Assembly (NCBI RefSeq): GCF_040719265.1
Contig: NZ_JBFDAH010000003.1
Span: forward strand, 221,361 to 285,360
Source: Aliikangiella maris
Lineage (GTDB): Bacteria; Pseudomonadota; Gammaproteobacteria; Enterobacterales; Kangiellaceae
Length of the DNA: 64,000 nucleotides
Reading direction: 5' to 3'
Shown here: piece by piece, positions 9,703-18,537 of the stretch
Layout of the letters: each line of letters opens with the position of its first letter
Numbering within the stretch: the first letter of the stretch is position 1
The notes under the pieces: model-generated
The model's database searches: none
Told to the model about the DNA's origin: nothing
Seen by the model: the letters and a program-made list of their open reading frames with translations, nothing else
Translations under genes and position numbers: made by a program

Positions 9703-12339
9703 CTAACGATCCCGATAAATGACAAAATCTGTTAGCTGTCGCATAAATGGTCGAATCACTTTAAAATGAACGAGTAATTCACTGGCTTGTTGATGATGGT
9801 GATATAGCTTTTGTAACGCACCGTTTTCGCCTAAACAAGTCACAAAGGAAGCTTTTTGTATTTGATTATCTTGATTAACCGGCTTTCCTAATTGTTCACT
9901 ACAACCTTGAAAATCCAGCAAATCATCCTTTATTTGAAAAGCCAGTCCTAAATGATAGGCAAACTGTTTTAAGTACTGACGGTTTATATCATTTTCTCCA
10001 GCTAAAATGGCGGGAATCACCAGTGAGGCTTCAATCGCTAATGCGGTTTTTAACTCACTGATTAACGTCAGGTGCTGAACATCGGTTTGATAACAATCCG
10101 ATTGCAAATCAAGCCACTGCCCTTCACAAATGGCTTGAGTAATGCTCGCCGCATAACTCAAGGACTTAAGCACTAAAGCCGCATCAAACTTATCCATCTG
10201 GCTCTGCACCTCTACCGCACGCATCATTAAGTAAACACCACTTAATTCAGCAAAAGCTTCACTTTGATAGTGATGATGCAAACTCGGTTGTCCACGACGA
10301 AAATCAGCATTATCCTGCGACGGTTTATCATCAAAAATTATTGAGGCAGTATGCATATACTCAAGCATTTGCAACACCGCCACACAATCAGATTGTGCAA
10401 AACCGTACTCTTCCACACACATCATATAAGCTAACACCGAACGCATTCGCTTACCGCCTGCACGTAGACTATAGTTACACCCCTGCTCTAGTTGACTATT
10501 TTCCAATTTAGCGTGGCGTGTTAACGGAATAATTTTATCAACGGTATTCTTTATAGTTTGATATTTTTGCCGAAAAGCGACTTTCTGCTGGTTTGACTGA
10601 GTAAAAAACCGAGCAACTTCTCGGCTGATTAATTTGTCAAACCAGGCAACATCATTTGGCGAACGAACTAATTGATTAATCACACCGTTAAATTCAATAT
10701 TATCTGTCACCAATAGTTTTTCTGATAAACGCTGATATGGTGAATTCCCCAGAGCATTTAATAAACTTTTATGTGCATTAATACTTCGTTCAAGCAACAA
10801 TTGCTTGGCCTGAGGCTGATTTTGATAAACATGATAAATTAAATAATAAACCACTGCCCAATAAAATAGGTAAGGATTGGTTAATGATTGAGATGATTGA
10901 GTTATTGTGTTGGTTTCTTCCACTTGCCGATAATAATAGGTATAAGGGGTGAGATTTCCTTGCGCTAAATCGTCAAATATATCTTTGATATCATCATTAA
11001 ATTGATTATAAATTCCAAAACAAAAAGTATGATAATTAAAATTCTCATCAACCTGACAACTGACAATTTCTTTGGCAATTAAGCGGCAGCCTGCAGATTT
11101 TAAAATCACAGGTAAAAACAATTCATCTAGAGAATAAGTTGACTGGTTTAAACTTCGTTGACGATCAATATCCTGAGCTTCAAAAAAGATATAAGCCTGC
11201 TCAAAAAACTGCTTTGCCTGCATAGCAGACAAGCAAGTCTTTATTGTCTCAAAAGCTTCACTTAACGATTGATACACAAAGCGCATTGCCGCCTGATTCT
11301 CTGCCCTGAATGGCGGGCATGTGACCACTTTGCCCTGGATCAGACTTTGTCGTATTGCTTGATTAAACTGTTGTTTTTCTTGCTGACTCAACGCTGTTGC
11401 CGAATCTTGCAGATCATCGATAAACGGATAAGTCAGTCCATAGCTATAACCCAGTTTGATCGCTTGAGCCAGCTTTCTACGACGATCCGTTCGATTTAAA
11501 TCAGCAGGCATTGCTAGTAGTTGATGAAGTACCACACCTGCAATAATTTTAACCAGTTTACGCATTGCATGAGTGGCATCAATGCCTTGTGGCAGATTAT
11601 TTTGTATCTTAGAAAGTTTATTAATCAGCCAAAAGCAAGTATCTTCTACGCCATATTGTTTAGCTTTTTTCAGTAGCCAATACTGATTAAATTCGGTATC
11701 GATTTCATCTGTTTTATCTCGCTGATGGGAATTCACATTTGTCCGTATCCAGCGGCTGATTTGTTTGACGGTAACTGCAATATCTTTGCGTGTCTTACGA
11801 TGATTTAACGACTGTCCTAAGTCACGCATAAAAATATAAGCTATAGACTTGTGCAAATACCGATTCAGCTTTCGTTCAGCGATAAGTTTTTCAAGAAAGG
11901 TCCAACTATCTATCTTGGTTGACGAGTCTGATTTCTTCGACGACTTAGACAACTGCAAACTAGCGGTATGGGGCTGTGTGTTATATTCAAAATCAGTTGC
12001 TGATTTAACAAACTGTTGTGAAGTCAATTGAATTGAAGTCTCAAATTTTGCTTCTAGGGTAGACAGTCCAACAGTCTCTTGCTTAGTATAATGTTTAGCC
12101 CATTGTACATAATCCTTACGTAACCGATCTAAATATTCGCCTTTGGCAATAACTTGCTGTAATTCCGTTAAATACCATTTAGCTCTTTTCTCGGCTTTGC
12201 TATAAACACAGGTATCAATATAATCACTTGTTAAATTTTCAAACCGATCAAATTGAGTGGATTTTTGGTTAAATCTAGAGTGATTCTTCAAGCAGCTACT
12301 CTCCCCTATAAATTTTAATGCGTGCGCCACTTTCAACAA
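9703..12339 (-). CDS. Tandem isoprenyl-diphosphate-synthase-like protein (two class I prenyl synthase modules)
   Basis: 878 residues. The C-terminal module (about 560-878) is a clear polyprenyl synthetase: GGKRMR, first Asp-rich motif DDKPSQD at 670-676 followed by RRGQPSLHH, and second motif DDLLD at 805-809. Residues about 150-540 look like a second, diverged class I terpenoid-synthase fold. It has FIDDLQDS at 306-313, placed like a first Asp-rich motif, and NDDIKD at 448-453 followed by FDDLAQGNLTPYTYYY, placed like the second. It resembles proteins annotated as class 1 isoprenoid biosynthesis enzymes. No signal peptide. The start is uncertain: the frame begins with TTG TTG at 12339 without a clear Shine-Dalgarno, and no ATG occurs for about 160 codons. 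No carotenoid or other terpenoid genes flank it, so the product is unknown. Usual single-domain synthases are 290-350 residues. Confidence 0.8.
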   Translation of the reverse strand: MLKVAHALKFIGESSCLKNHSRFNQKSTQFDRFENLTSDYIDTCVYSKAEKRAKWYLTELQQVIAKGEYLDRLRKDYVQWAKHYTKQETVGLSTLEAKFETSIQLTSQQFVKSATDFEYNTQPHTASLQLSKSSKKSDSSTKIDSWTFLEKLIAERKLNRYLHKSIAYIFMRDLGQSLNHRKTRKDIAVTVKQISRWIRTNVNSHQRDKTDEIDTEFNQYWLLKKAKQYGVEDTCFWLINKLSKIQNNLPQGIDATHAMRKLVKIIAGVVLHQLLAMPADLNRTDRRRKLAQAIKLGYSYGLTYPFIDDLQDSATALSQQEKQQFNQAIRQSLIQGKVVTCPPFRAENQAAMRFVYQSLSEAFETIKTCLSAMQAKQFFEQAYIFFEAQDIDRQRSLNQSTYSLDELFLPVILKSAGCRLIAKEIVSCQVDENFNYHTFCFGIYNQFNDDIKDIFDDLAQGNLTPYTYYYRQVEETNTITQSSQSLTNPYLFYWAVVYYLIYHVYQNQPQAKQLLLERSINAHKSLLNALGNSPYQRLSEKLLVTDNIEFNGVINQLVRSPNDVAWFDKLISREVARFFTQSNQQKVAFRQKYQTIKNTVDKIIPLTRHAKLENSQLEQGCNYSLRAGGKRMRSVLAYMMCVEEYGFAQSDCVAVLQMLEYMHTASIIFDDKPSQDNADFRRGQPSLHHHYQSEAFAELSGVYLMMRAVEVQSQMDKFDAALVLKSLSYAASITQAICEGQWLDLQSDCYQTDVQHLTLISELKTALAIEASLVIPAILAGENDINRQYLKQFAYHLGLAFQIKDDLLDFQGCSEQLGKPVNQDNQIQKASFVTCLGENGALQKLYHHHQQASELLVHFKVIRPFMRQLTDFVIYRDR

Positions 12340-12580
12340 AGCAATATATATACCAAAAATATCTTATTGATTCTAAAGGATTTATATAAATATTCATATG
12401 GGTATTTACATAAAAGTTTAATGAAATTGACCAAGTTTAGCGGGATCATACTATAAAATGAGATAAATCAAACATCGCTTATGTGTCTATACCAATATAA
12501 ATAGCTGGCGGGTTTAATCAGGATTGTCTATTTTTAAAACGTCTGGTTGTCAATTTAAACCATCAATATGGAAATAAACC

Positions 12581-13045
12581 ATGATTTATAAATTCAAAAC
12601 CGCCATACTACTTTGCATTACCAGCTTTTCGATCAGTGCCAGTAATTCTCAATTAGCCGATAAAATTAGTGATGAGGTTGTTGATGCATTAATTGAATCC
12701 CACGCCAAAATGATCAACACCAACATTCTAAGCGAAATTTGTCGTAGTCCCCAATATTTATCGATTAACTATGCCGCCAATAAAATACGTTCAGAAATAG
12801 CCGAGAAAATAAAAATTGTCGCTACACAACGTAAACTCGAACAATATAATCTAACAGAACTAATCGAAATTACTTCACTAGAATTCCAGGCTTTTTTAGA
12901 CGGTACACGATACGGTGCATATGTCGCTAAAAACTATAAGCTGGGCACATTAGAAAATGAATGCTCTAAAGAAGTACAACTAACGCTACAAGCCTCACAG
13001 AAAAAACTTTCTGATGAAGAAAGCTATTTAGTCGTTAGTCGTTAG
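12581..13045 (+). CDS. Small secreted protein of unknown function
   Basis: 154 residues with a signal peptide ending near ISASNS and a GGAAA Shine-Dalgarno about 6 bases before the ATG. The mature protein is mainly helical and charged, with two cysteines (CRSP and NECSKE) that could form a disulfide. I do not recognise a family. The 3' end is odd: a 7-base unit GTCGTTA is repeated three times across the stop codon (13031-13051), so slippage there would change the C-terminus. The gene stands alone. Confidence 0.6.
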   Translation: MIYKFKTAILLCITSFSISASNSQLADKISDEVVDALIESHAKMINTNILSEICRSPQYLSINYAANKIRSEIAEKIKIVATQRKLEQYNLTELIEITSLEFQAFLDGTRYGAYVAKNYKLGTLENECSKEVQLTLQASQKKLSDEESYLVVSR

Positions 13046-13080
13046 TCGTTAAGCAAATTAACTTAGAGACTAGCCAAGCA

Positions 13081-13109
13081 AAAAAAAACCGGTTTGGGGT
13101 AAACCGGTT
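13081..13109 (-). terminator. Terminator-like hairpin oriented to the minus strand, without an obvious gene
   Basis: Eight A residues overlap the start of a perfect 9-bp stem: AACCGGTTT, loop GGGGT, AAACCGGTT. Read on the minus strand this is a stem followed by a T8 tract, a good terminator. No minus-strand gene lies upstream of it within 800 bases. On the plus strand it is a hairpin 40 bases after the small secreted-protein gene and lacks a T-tract. Confidence 0.6.
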
Positions 13110-13911
13110 GAATACATTTAGTTTTAGCAAGTTCAGTACTAAATGTCGAGAAAACTGTCGTTCATCATGCCTTTGGCAGAAAATCTTTTAAAACAATAAT
13201 TAATCTGAAAATAATTTAAAGACTAATATGATTTTATTCATACAATAAATGAAACCCGTTAAATATATCTTCGACTTAAAACACAAATAATTGAGGTTTT
13301 TTTTCATTTTTTTTAAACTTTTTTACAAGCGCTTTTATTTTCAAACAATTAGCTTCAAAATGTTTTTTAATTTAATAATCGGTATTTTCTTGACGCTATA
13401 TAAAACATCTCTTAAACATTTTTTGCTTTTTATTATTAATCAATATAAAAATGGTGGCATGTATAAATGCGAGTGTTTTAAAGTTTAAAAAAATAAAAAA
13501 TCCACTTCAAAGACAACAAAACAAGATGCAACCAAACAACTTGACTATACAAGCAAATTAATTTTTTAAAACCAAAATACTTTATCGATTTATCACAAAA
13601 CAAGAAAACAAAAAGCAGTATTATTCAAAAACGCGATAACAAAAATATCGTTAACTCACATTTCTTCCGGTAAAAGATCCCCAAATCAGCATTAATTGGT
13701 CAATAGGAATTGACAAAATTCACTCATCTTTGGCTTAATGGCTAACTTTTTAAATCCTAACCAGCAGAAAGTTTATTTTTTTGCATATATAACCTTAAAA
13801 CCTAAGAGTATTTCTAAAATTTGGCGCTATCTTTTAAAATTGCGCGCAAATTAAAACAATAAAGAAGAATGGCCTTTTTTGTAATCCAGAATTATAGCTA
13901 GGAATGATAAT
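13110..13911. other. Long AT-rich intergenic stretch before the aminotransferase-dehydrogenase gene
   Basis: About 800 bases, very rich in A and T runs, with no credible protein gene. It holds a candidate promoter at 13710-13739 and, at 13840-13849, the palindrome TTGCGCGCAA, which could be an operator. The minus-oriented terminator at 13081 raises the possibility of an untranslated minus-strand RNA here, but I see no sequence signature for one. Confidence 0.4.
13710..13739 (+). promoter_or_regulatory. Candidate sigma-70 promoter for the aminotransferase-dehydrogenase gene
   Basis: TTGACA matches the -35 consensus exactly. After 18 bases comes CTTAAT, a 4-of-6 match to the -10. It would give an untranslated leader of about 165 bases. 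Confidence 0.35.
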
Positions 13912-16887
13912 ATGACAGATGTTCACCAACTGAAAGCACAACGACAAGCTTCATTAGACGCTACGCAATCAGGGGCTCCTGCAAGAACAACCAACCAGTT
14001 TTTTGGTGTTGGTCCAATTACCGATATGACAATAGATGAAGTTGATGCAAGATTATTGCAGTTTCAATTTCATAGTTGGGTAGAACAAAATTACCCAAAA
14101 CTTGACGATAAAGGCAATAAAATTGGTCAGTTTACGACCGCAGAACTTGCTCGCGGTATGCATCGTGGATACCCCGCAGATAAAGTTCTGTTAGATATGA
14201 TGCGCGAGATTCATCGCTATTTTGGTTTTCCAAAGAGCAATAAAATGGCGGTTGGCTTAGGGGGTGGACATAGTGGTTTCACTGTTTGTGCTATGCATCT
14301 GGTCAACCCTAACAATGCTGATCAACTGGTTTATGTCGATACACCAACCCCAGAAACCGAAGCCGGTATGGCAGGTGGATTCTTCCGTCAATCCTGGGGG
14401 GCGCAACTGTTAGAAATGCAACGCTATGCGGCAAACGGCGACGAAAGCAGAATTCTATTTGCTGACGGCGAAGGCAGTATTCCTTCGACTGATTCATTAC
14501 TAGCGAAAAAAGTAAAACTTTTCATAGGTGTTGGTCATGAAACAACTGGCGCTACCACTTATACCGAAGATGAAGTTAAAAACCTGCTGGCCTGGATTGA
14601 CAGTGACCCACAAAATCATCATGCCGTTATTGATGGTACTTCAATGTTAGGCGCAATGCCTTGGTCAAATGATACCGTTGAACAGGTTATGACTAAGTGT
14701 TGTATGTTTATGCCTTTCCAAAAAGCCATTGGTGGTATTTCAGGTTATTTCGTCATTTCTTTGACCCCTGCCGCCGTAGAATTAATTGATAAAAACCAGG
14801 AAGATCCATCTTGGCCAATTCCACGTCAGTTAAAAATTGCAGTGCCGGTTGATGCAAAAAAACCATTAAGCAGCAAAATTACCACCGCATTAGGTCCACT
14901 TTACAATCCTGAAGACGATAAAATGCAGGGTGGCATCATCAACACTTTCAGTACCCTGGCATTTGCAGAAACAACATTTGGTTTACTGCGTAGTGAACGA
15001 CGTTTAGGTAATATTCAACAATTAAACGAACTATCAGCCAAAAATCGTAAAATTGTCAATGACTGGGTGAGTCAAAACCCATTATTTGAACTGGGTGTTG
15101 GCGATATCGAAAAGCGTGGAGCAGCAGTTACTTTACTTAAAGTCAACGATCCGGATATTACCGATGCAGAAATTCATGCAAAGATTATTCTTCGTTCAAA
15201 ACAAATGCTCGGTTACGAAGGCATTACTCATACTAACGGCTGTTATGAAAAAGGTCTTGATGTAGCACGTTATGTCAATGCGTTCCCCGGTACGCCTGGT
15301 GATTACCGAGCCTGGATTGGCGGCGTACGTCCACACGAAGATATCAGTGCATTACTGGATAATATTGAATACGCTTACCATCGAGCTAAAATATCAGTAT
15401 TAGAAGATTTATTGGCAGAACAAGGCGAAACATTCCCGCAAGAAAATGATAGCTCAGAATTAACTCGCCAAGATGATCCGCAAAGAGCGTATAAAATACT
15501 GATTGCTGATTTAGTTGGTATGCGCTTTGATGCTAACGGAAACCCTGACTTTAGCGAAGTAAAAGCCCATATTGAGGCCAAGGGTGGTCAGTTCCACGAA
15601 GGCTCAGTCGAGTCGGCTGGAGAACTTGAAAAAGGTAAATTGCATTTCTTCTATCAACCTGATTTAAGTACAGAAGAAGAGCTGCTGGCTCAAACTGCGG
15701 ATTCTCAATATGACGCACTGATTGCTGCAGCAACATTCTTTCCTGCGCAGTCAAAATTTGCATTTGGCGGTGTGAGAATAGGCGCAGGCACCGGTAACAT
15801 GGGCAGCGATAGCTGGGGCGGTGGTAACGGCGCAGGTGGTGAAGCACCATTGATGAATACCCCTAGCTTCAATTCACGTGCAACCGCACAAATGGCAATT
15901 AAAGCACTACTTAAAGTTTGTCCGGATTTACCAGTTCAAACCATGCACGATTTAGTTGTGGCAGGTGATTTTGACACGGGTAAAAACCTGTGTGAATACC
16001 CTACCGAAAAACTGGAAGGCAAAAAACTGGCCGTATTAGGTTATGGCAACATTGGTCGAGAAGTCGCTCGACTGGCTCAGGCATTTGGAATGAGTGTCAC
16101 TATTTACGCCCGTGAAAAGCACCAAAAATGGATTGAATCTGAAGGATTCAACTATGCTTCAACCATTATTGAAGCCGCAACCGGTGCCGATGTAATCAGC
16201 CCGCATACAGGGTTGGGTGCAAAAGATGCAACAACCGGAAAATTTGCTAACCAAGGTATTTTAAATACCGAAGTGTTTAATGCATTAAACGATGGTGCGA
16301 TTGTTGTCAATTATGACCGTGGTGAAATCATTGACACAGATGCACTCGACAGTGCCATGCATACTGGAAAAGTCCGCTATGCGGCAATCGATGCCGATTT
16401 GTTTAAAAACGCGGAGACAGGTGAGTTAAGCGGTCCAATGCTGCCTTATTTAAATGTTGTTAAAAACCATCCTGAAAAAATGGAACTTTTACCGCACGCA
16501 GCAGCCGACACAGAACACCTATCACGTGTTGAAGGCGCCAAGCAGGCCGTGAATCAAATTTTTGATGTTATCCAGTTTAAAGTTGTCACTAATGCTGTGG
16601 GAGATATTCCTGCGGGCTATACCAGCAATGGTGCGAAAACAGTTAAATGTGTTGGTAAAGTTACCGCACAAGATTTAACTGGTGCAGCATTTAATGCCCA
16701 AGAAGTTGCCTCTTTAAGACAGCTTTCTGAGCAAATGGCAGCCTTTTGGGGGGCAATCGATGCCACTATGGATGCAGCAAGAAAACAAGAACTACTGGAT
16801 CGTTACGCCGCAGAAATGATATTAAATGCAAATACCTATGCCAGCCAATTAGCAGCACTGGGATTGCAAGGCCCTGTTGCGGAATAA
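13912..16887 (+). CDS. Fusion of a SerC-like (class V) aminotransferase and a D-2-hydroxyacid dehydrogenase
   Basis: 991 residues with AGGAA about 8 bases before the ATG. Residues about 20-505 are a PLP-dependent class V aminotransferase related to phosphoserine aminotransferase. GLGGGHSGF sits at the cofactor phosphate site, VIDGTSMLGAMPW follows the sheet, and PFQKAIGG supplies the likely Schiff-base lysine K271. Residues about 525-895 are a D-2-hydroxyacid dehydrogenase with NAD-binding GYGNIG at 710-715, NYDRGEIIDTDAL (catalytic Arg/Glu region) and LLPHAAADTEH (catalytic His). No ACT regulatory domain follows, unlike many SerA proteins. The next gene is glycerate 2-kinase. The likely reaction pair is transamination of serine (or phosphoserine) to hydroxypyruvate (or its phosphate) and NADH-linked reduction to glycerate, or the reverse. 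Direction and phosphorylation state cannot be read from sequence. A terminator follows. Confidence 0.85.
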   Translation: MTDVHQLKAQRQASLDATQSGAPARTTNQFFGVGPITDMTIDEVDARLLQFQFHSWVEQNYPKLDDKGNKIGQFTTAELARGMHRGYPADKVLLDMMREIHRYFGFPKSNKMAVGLGGGHSGFTVCAMHLVNPNNADQLVYVDTPTPETEAGMAGGFFRQSWGAQLLEMQRYAANGDESRILFADGEGSIPSTDSLLAKKVKLFIGVGHETTGATTYTEDEVKNLLAWIDSDPQNHHAVIDGTSMLGAMPWSNDTVEQVMTKCCMFMPFQKAIGGISGYFVISLTPAAVELIDKNQEDPSWPIPRQLKIAVPVDAKKPLSSKITTALGPLYNPEDDKMQGGIINTFSTLAFAETTFGLLRSERRLGNIQQLNELSAKNRKIVNDWVSQNPLFELGVGDIEKRGAAVTLLKVNDPDITDAEIHAKIILRSKQMLGYEGITHTNGCYEKGLDVARYVNAFPGTPGDYRAWIGGVRPHEDISALLDNIEYAYHRAKISVLEDLLAEQGETFPQENDSSELTRQDDPQRAYKILIADLVGMRFDANGNPDFSEVKAHIEAKGGQFHEGSVESAGELEKGKLHFFYQPDLSTEEELLAQTADSQYDALIAAATFFPAQSKFAFGGVRIGAGTGNMGSDSWGGGNGAGGEAPLMNTPSFNSRATAQMAIKALLKVCPDLPVQTMHDLVVAGDFDTGKNLCEYPTEKLEGKKLAVLGYGNIGREVARLAQAFGMSVTIYAREKHQKWIESEGFNYASTIIEAATGADVISPHTGLGAKDATTGKFANQGILNTEVFNALNDGAIVVNYDRGEIIDTDALDSAMHTGKVRYAAIDADLFKNAETGELSGPMLPYLNVVKNHPEKMELLPHAAADTEHLSRVEGAKQAVNQIFDVIQFKVVTNAVGDIPAGYTSNGAKTVKCVGKVTAQDLTGAAFNAQEVASLRQLSEQMAAFWGAIDATMDAARKQELLDRYAAEMILNANTYASQLAALGLQGPVAE

Positions 16888-16989
16888 GTTACTGAAAAAT
16901 ATATTGGCTAAACTTTTATCAAAGTAAGTTTCAATATGTAACTTTGTGAATAAGTAATTAACAAAGTCAGTAACGACAATGTTCTTAGC

Positions 16990-17019
16990 AAAAACGTCGC
17001 AAATTTTCGCGGCGTTTTT
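16990..17019 (+). terminator. Rho-independent terminator after the aminotransferase-dehydrogenase gene
   Basis: AAAAACGTCGC, an 8-base loop, then GCGGCGTTTTT: an 11-bp stem with one G-U pair, ending in a T-tract. It lies between the fusion gene and the kinase gene, so the kinase probably also has its own promoter or depends on read-through. Confidence 0.88.
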
Positions 17020-17085
17020 GTTTTGAGAAAAAGCGCTTTATCGCTACAGTCATGAGTTTTTGTTCAATTCATCAGGAAAATTGTC

Positions 17086-18219
17086 ATGAATCAAACAATT
17101 AAAAATCAACTTATCCAGCTATGGCAAGCCGGTGTAAATGCAGTTTCCGGAAAACAAGCCGTTATTCAGGCATTTAAAAATCACCCTGACTTTCAACCCG
17201 ACTTGATTATTGCAGTGGGTAAAGCTGCCAGTGGTATGTGCTTGGGTGCACTCGATGCAATATCGGCTCCCTGCCCCGCAATTGTGGTGACTAAGTACCA
17301 TCATACTGATCCACAATTATCGGCGAAACCAGATGTAGAAATAATCGAATCTGCGCACCCGGTTCCCGATGAAAACTCATTGCTTGGTGGAAAAACTATT
17401 CTACAAGCCGTCTCTCAAATGAGTGAAAATTCAAAATTACTTTTGCTGGTTTCTGGCGGCGCTTCGGCTCTCAGTGAATGTTTACCGGAAGAAACCGGTT
17501 TACAGGATTTACAAAAAATCACGAATGAAATGCTGGCATCAGGTCAATCAATAGCGGCCATTAACGCCAAAAGAAAAGCCCTATCACAAATAAAAGATGG
17601 CAAGTTATTAGCACAATTTAAGGGACTAGAAGCACTGGTTTTTGCAATCTCTGATGTAGAAGGCGATGACATTCAAGTCATTGGTTCAGGCACAGGCGAT
17701 AGCCGATTAATCAACCATAAGGCGCAAAGTCAAATTATTGCGTCGAATAAAATTGCGCGAGATGCAGTTTGTGCGGCAGCACAAACACTTAATTTACCGG
17801 TCAATCTCAATCAAGAAACCCTATACGATGATGTTTTTAGCATTGCGCCTAAAATTGCCGATGCATTAACAACCGGCCAACCCGGTGTTTACCTGTGGGG
17901 TGGAGAGCCAACCATTCAATTACCGGCCAATCCTGGCAATGGTGGACGCAATCAAAGTCTTGCACTAGCGGTGGCAAAGGAAATTCAAGGTAAAAACAAT
18001 ATTCATTTGCTAGTTGCAGGCACCGATGGTACTGACGGCCCAACAGATGCAGCAGGTGGTATTATTAACGGCCAAACATTTTTAATTAATTCGCAACAAG
18101 CCGAACGTGATTTACAAAATGCCAATGCAGGTGCTTATTTACGCGAAACTGATAGCATCTTCATTTCAGGACCAACCAACACCAATGTTATGGATCTTGC
18201 TATCGCAATTATTGAATAG
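17086..18219 (+). CDS. Glycerate 2-kinase (type 2, MOFRL family)
   Basis: 377 residues with CAGGAAAA before the ATG. Family motifs are present: VGKAASGM near residue 45, SAHPVPDENS near 90, the phosphate-binding VSGGASAL at 122-129, GNGGRNQSLALA, and the MOFRL-domain signature GTDGTDGPTDAAGG near the C-terminus. The enzyme phosphorylates D-glycerate with ATP to 2-phosphoglycerate. It is somewhat shorter than the usual 410-450 residues. Its position 200 bases after a dehydrogenase/aminotransferase fusion suggests it takes the glycerate made there into lower glycolysis. Its stop codon is part of the following terminator stem. Confidence 0.9.
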   Translation: MNQTIKNQLIQLWQAGVNAVSGKQAVIQAFKNHPDFQPDLIIAVGKAASGMCLGALDAISAPCPAIVVTKYHHTDPQLSAKPDVEIIESAHPVPDENSLLGGKTILQAVSQMSENSKLLLLVSGGASALSECLPEETGLQDLQKITNEMLASGQSIAAINAKRKALSQIKDGKLLAQFKGLEALVFAISDVEGDDIQVIGSGTGDSRLINHKAQSQIIASNKIARDAVCAAAQTLNLPVNLNQETLYDDVFSIAPKIADALTTGQPGVYLWGGEPTIQLPANPGNGGRNQSLALAVAKEIQGKNNIHLLVAGTDGTDGPTDAAGGIINGQTFLINSQQAERDLQNANAGAYLRETDSIFISGPTNTNVMDLAIAIIE

Positions 18220-18253
18220 CCGTTAATTTTAACGGCTGTTTCTTTATTTTTTT
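18218..18253 (+). terminator. Rho-independent terminator overlapping the glycerate kinase stop codon
   Basis: AGCCGTTAA and TTAACGGCT form a 9-bp stem (in practice about 7 bp around an AATTTT loop), followed by GTTTCTTTATTTTTTT. The first two stem bases belong to the TAG stop. Confidence 0.85.
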
Positions 18254-18537
18254 GGCGTTAAATCGCCCCATATTAGTCAAATTTTACAGCTATTCCACAA
18301 AAGAGTACCGTAAATTAATTTATTTTTTTAACGCGATTAGCTAGCAAGTTCTATTTTTATTCAATTATTTTTCACTTTCCTATCAGCTTTTTTGTTATAA
18401 ATTTCGTGTGTTTTCTCATGGCTTAGCGACCCTCTGATACGCCGTGACCAGTCACAAGAAATACGTGGGATAAATCCAATAACAATAAAACAACAATAAT
18501 AAGCGGTTAATTCCTTTAATCGCTTCAGGAGAATAAT
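18254..18537 (+). promoter_or_regulatory. Leader region of the broken metzincin gene, with a hairpin before its ribosome-binding site
   Basis: No gene is seen. At 18501-18525 AAGCGGTTAA pairs with TTAATCGCTT (one G-U pair) around loop TTCCT, immediately before CAGGAG, the Shine-Dalgarno of the next gene. A stem so close to the ribosome site could modulate translation. Nothing else stands out. Confidence 0.4.

Noticed and set aside
13291..13488. 65-codon frame in the AT-rich stretch before the aminotransferase-dehydrogenase gene
   Set aside because: Its composition (Phe, Ile, Lys, Leu) is what poly-T/A DNA yields in any frame. No ribosome-binding site and no recognisable domain.
13840..13849. 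Palindrome TTGCGCGCAA upstream of the aminotransferase-dehydrogenase gene as an operator
   Set aside because: Only 10 bases long and not tied to any known regulator. Mentioned in the intergenic entry but not called separately.
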